The position numbers were made by a program, and so were the translations under genes. A DNA stretch of 64,000 nt from contig VXBM01000007.1 in the NCBI GenBank assembly GCA_013400155.1, forward strand, positions 2,676,707 through 2,740,706. The letters are read 5' to 3'. Source of the DNA: Helopsaltes ochotensis (lineage: Eukaryota > Chordata > Aves > Passeriformes > Locustellidae). The notes under the pieces are model-generated. The model searched no databases. It was not told the DNA's origin and saw nothing but the letters and a program-made list of their open reading frames with translations. Below, in pieces: positions 63,401 to 64,000 of this stretch (its first letter is position 1; every line of letters begins with the position of its first letter).

Positions 63401-64000
63401 TATATGGGAGACAATTACTGCTTTTTGATCTGGGTAGCAGCTTAACCAATGGAAAGCAGCTGGAGCAGCCATTAGATGAGTTGTCCTGTGGCTTTCATCA
63501 TACTCATTTACCTGCAGCAATCTCACGTACACAGGCTGGGCCCACACAGGAAACACAAGAGGTTCACTCTCTCAGTGAGAGAAGTTTTCAGAAAATGTCA
63601 CTTTTGAGAACTGGCAGTGACCACATAAAAACATTTTGCAAAGGCATACAACTGACCCAGTTTGGAAAGGTTTTCTGGGAAGTCACAAATGTATCTTTGT
63701 ACTGGGTGTGAAGGCTGCTTCACTGGTAAACTCAAGCACTTGTTGCAAAACCTGAAATGCTGGAGTATTCTGAAGAAAAGCACTCAAGAATTTACTGTAA
63801 GCAAGAGTATTTCTCCAGTTTATTTCTGAAAATACTAAAATTGGAAATTTTTTTCCTAGAGAACTAGCATGGAAGTTGTAGTCAAATTGTCAGGGTGTGG
63901 TGAGAACTGAAAGAAAACACTGCCTTACAGTAGGAAGTGTCAAGTGAGCTTCAAAGCAGCATTATTGATTAAACATATCCAAAATTTCTCTAAATAACCT
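60431..64000. other. Region upstream of GPR155, no gene seen
   Basis: AT-rich sequence with short open frames only. An A/C-rich low-complexity tract lies at 60846-60990. In human the next gene this way is WIPF1, some distance off; none of its exons is recognisable here. Confidence 0.55.

Overview
This is vertebrate nuclear DNA, most likely from a bird. The three protein-coding genes have short GT-AG-bounded exons, CpG-rich promoters and compact introns, and the surrounding DNA is AT-rich with microsatellites and decayed LTR pieces. The exon-by-exon translations match three genes that are neighbours on human chromosome 2q31: CIR1, SCRN3 and GPR155 (LYCHOS). Family and species comparisons are from memory. 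The bird assignment rests on divergence from human, gene compactness and repeat style, so it is inference.

Layout. Positions 1-190 are a GC/CpG-rich edge of unknown ownership. CIR1 occupies the minus strand: coding from 22689 down to 1944 in ten exons, 465 aa, with a 13.7 kb intron 7 and a probable poly(A) signal at 1152. SCRN3 lies head to head with it on the plus strand: ATG at 22950, stop at 29483, seven exons, 420 aa. The two start codons are 260 bp apart in one CpG island. SCRN3 and GPR155 converge tail to tail over 30.2-34.4 kb, where I see no gene. GPR155 fills the minus strand from a promoter island at about 59.7-60.4 kb, interrupted by a 434-base run of N, down to its stop at 34659. 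I can place fifteen coding exons (864 aa) and one noncoding first exon. The right edge, 60.4-64 kb, has no recognisable gene.

All three gene models are frame-consistent across every junction, and each total is a multiple of three. The genes are unrelated in function: CIR1 is a nuclear co-repressor and splicing-linked protein, SCRN3 is an N-terminal-nucleophile-family protein, and GPR155 is a lysosomal cholesterol sensor acting on mTORC1. Only the shared CIR1/SCRN3 promoter suggests joint regulation.

The most interesting details are: a tandem 24-bp coding repeat (three SSPESSAQ-like units) in the cytosolic GPR155 loop that in human signals to GATOR1; a GC-AG intron and a 14-nt microexon in CIR1; a perfect 16-bp hairpin in SCRN3 intron 4; a 35-bp near-perfect inverted repeat in CIR1 intron 7 that could fold like a miRNA precursor; a solo LTR with a 7-bp duplicated target; and a poly(A)-tailed retrocopy-like block in a GPR155 intron.
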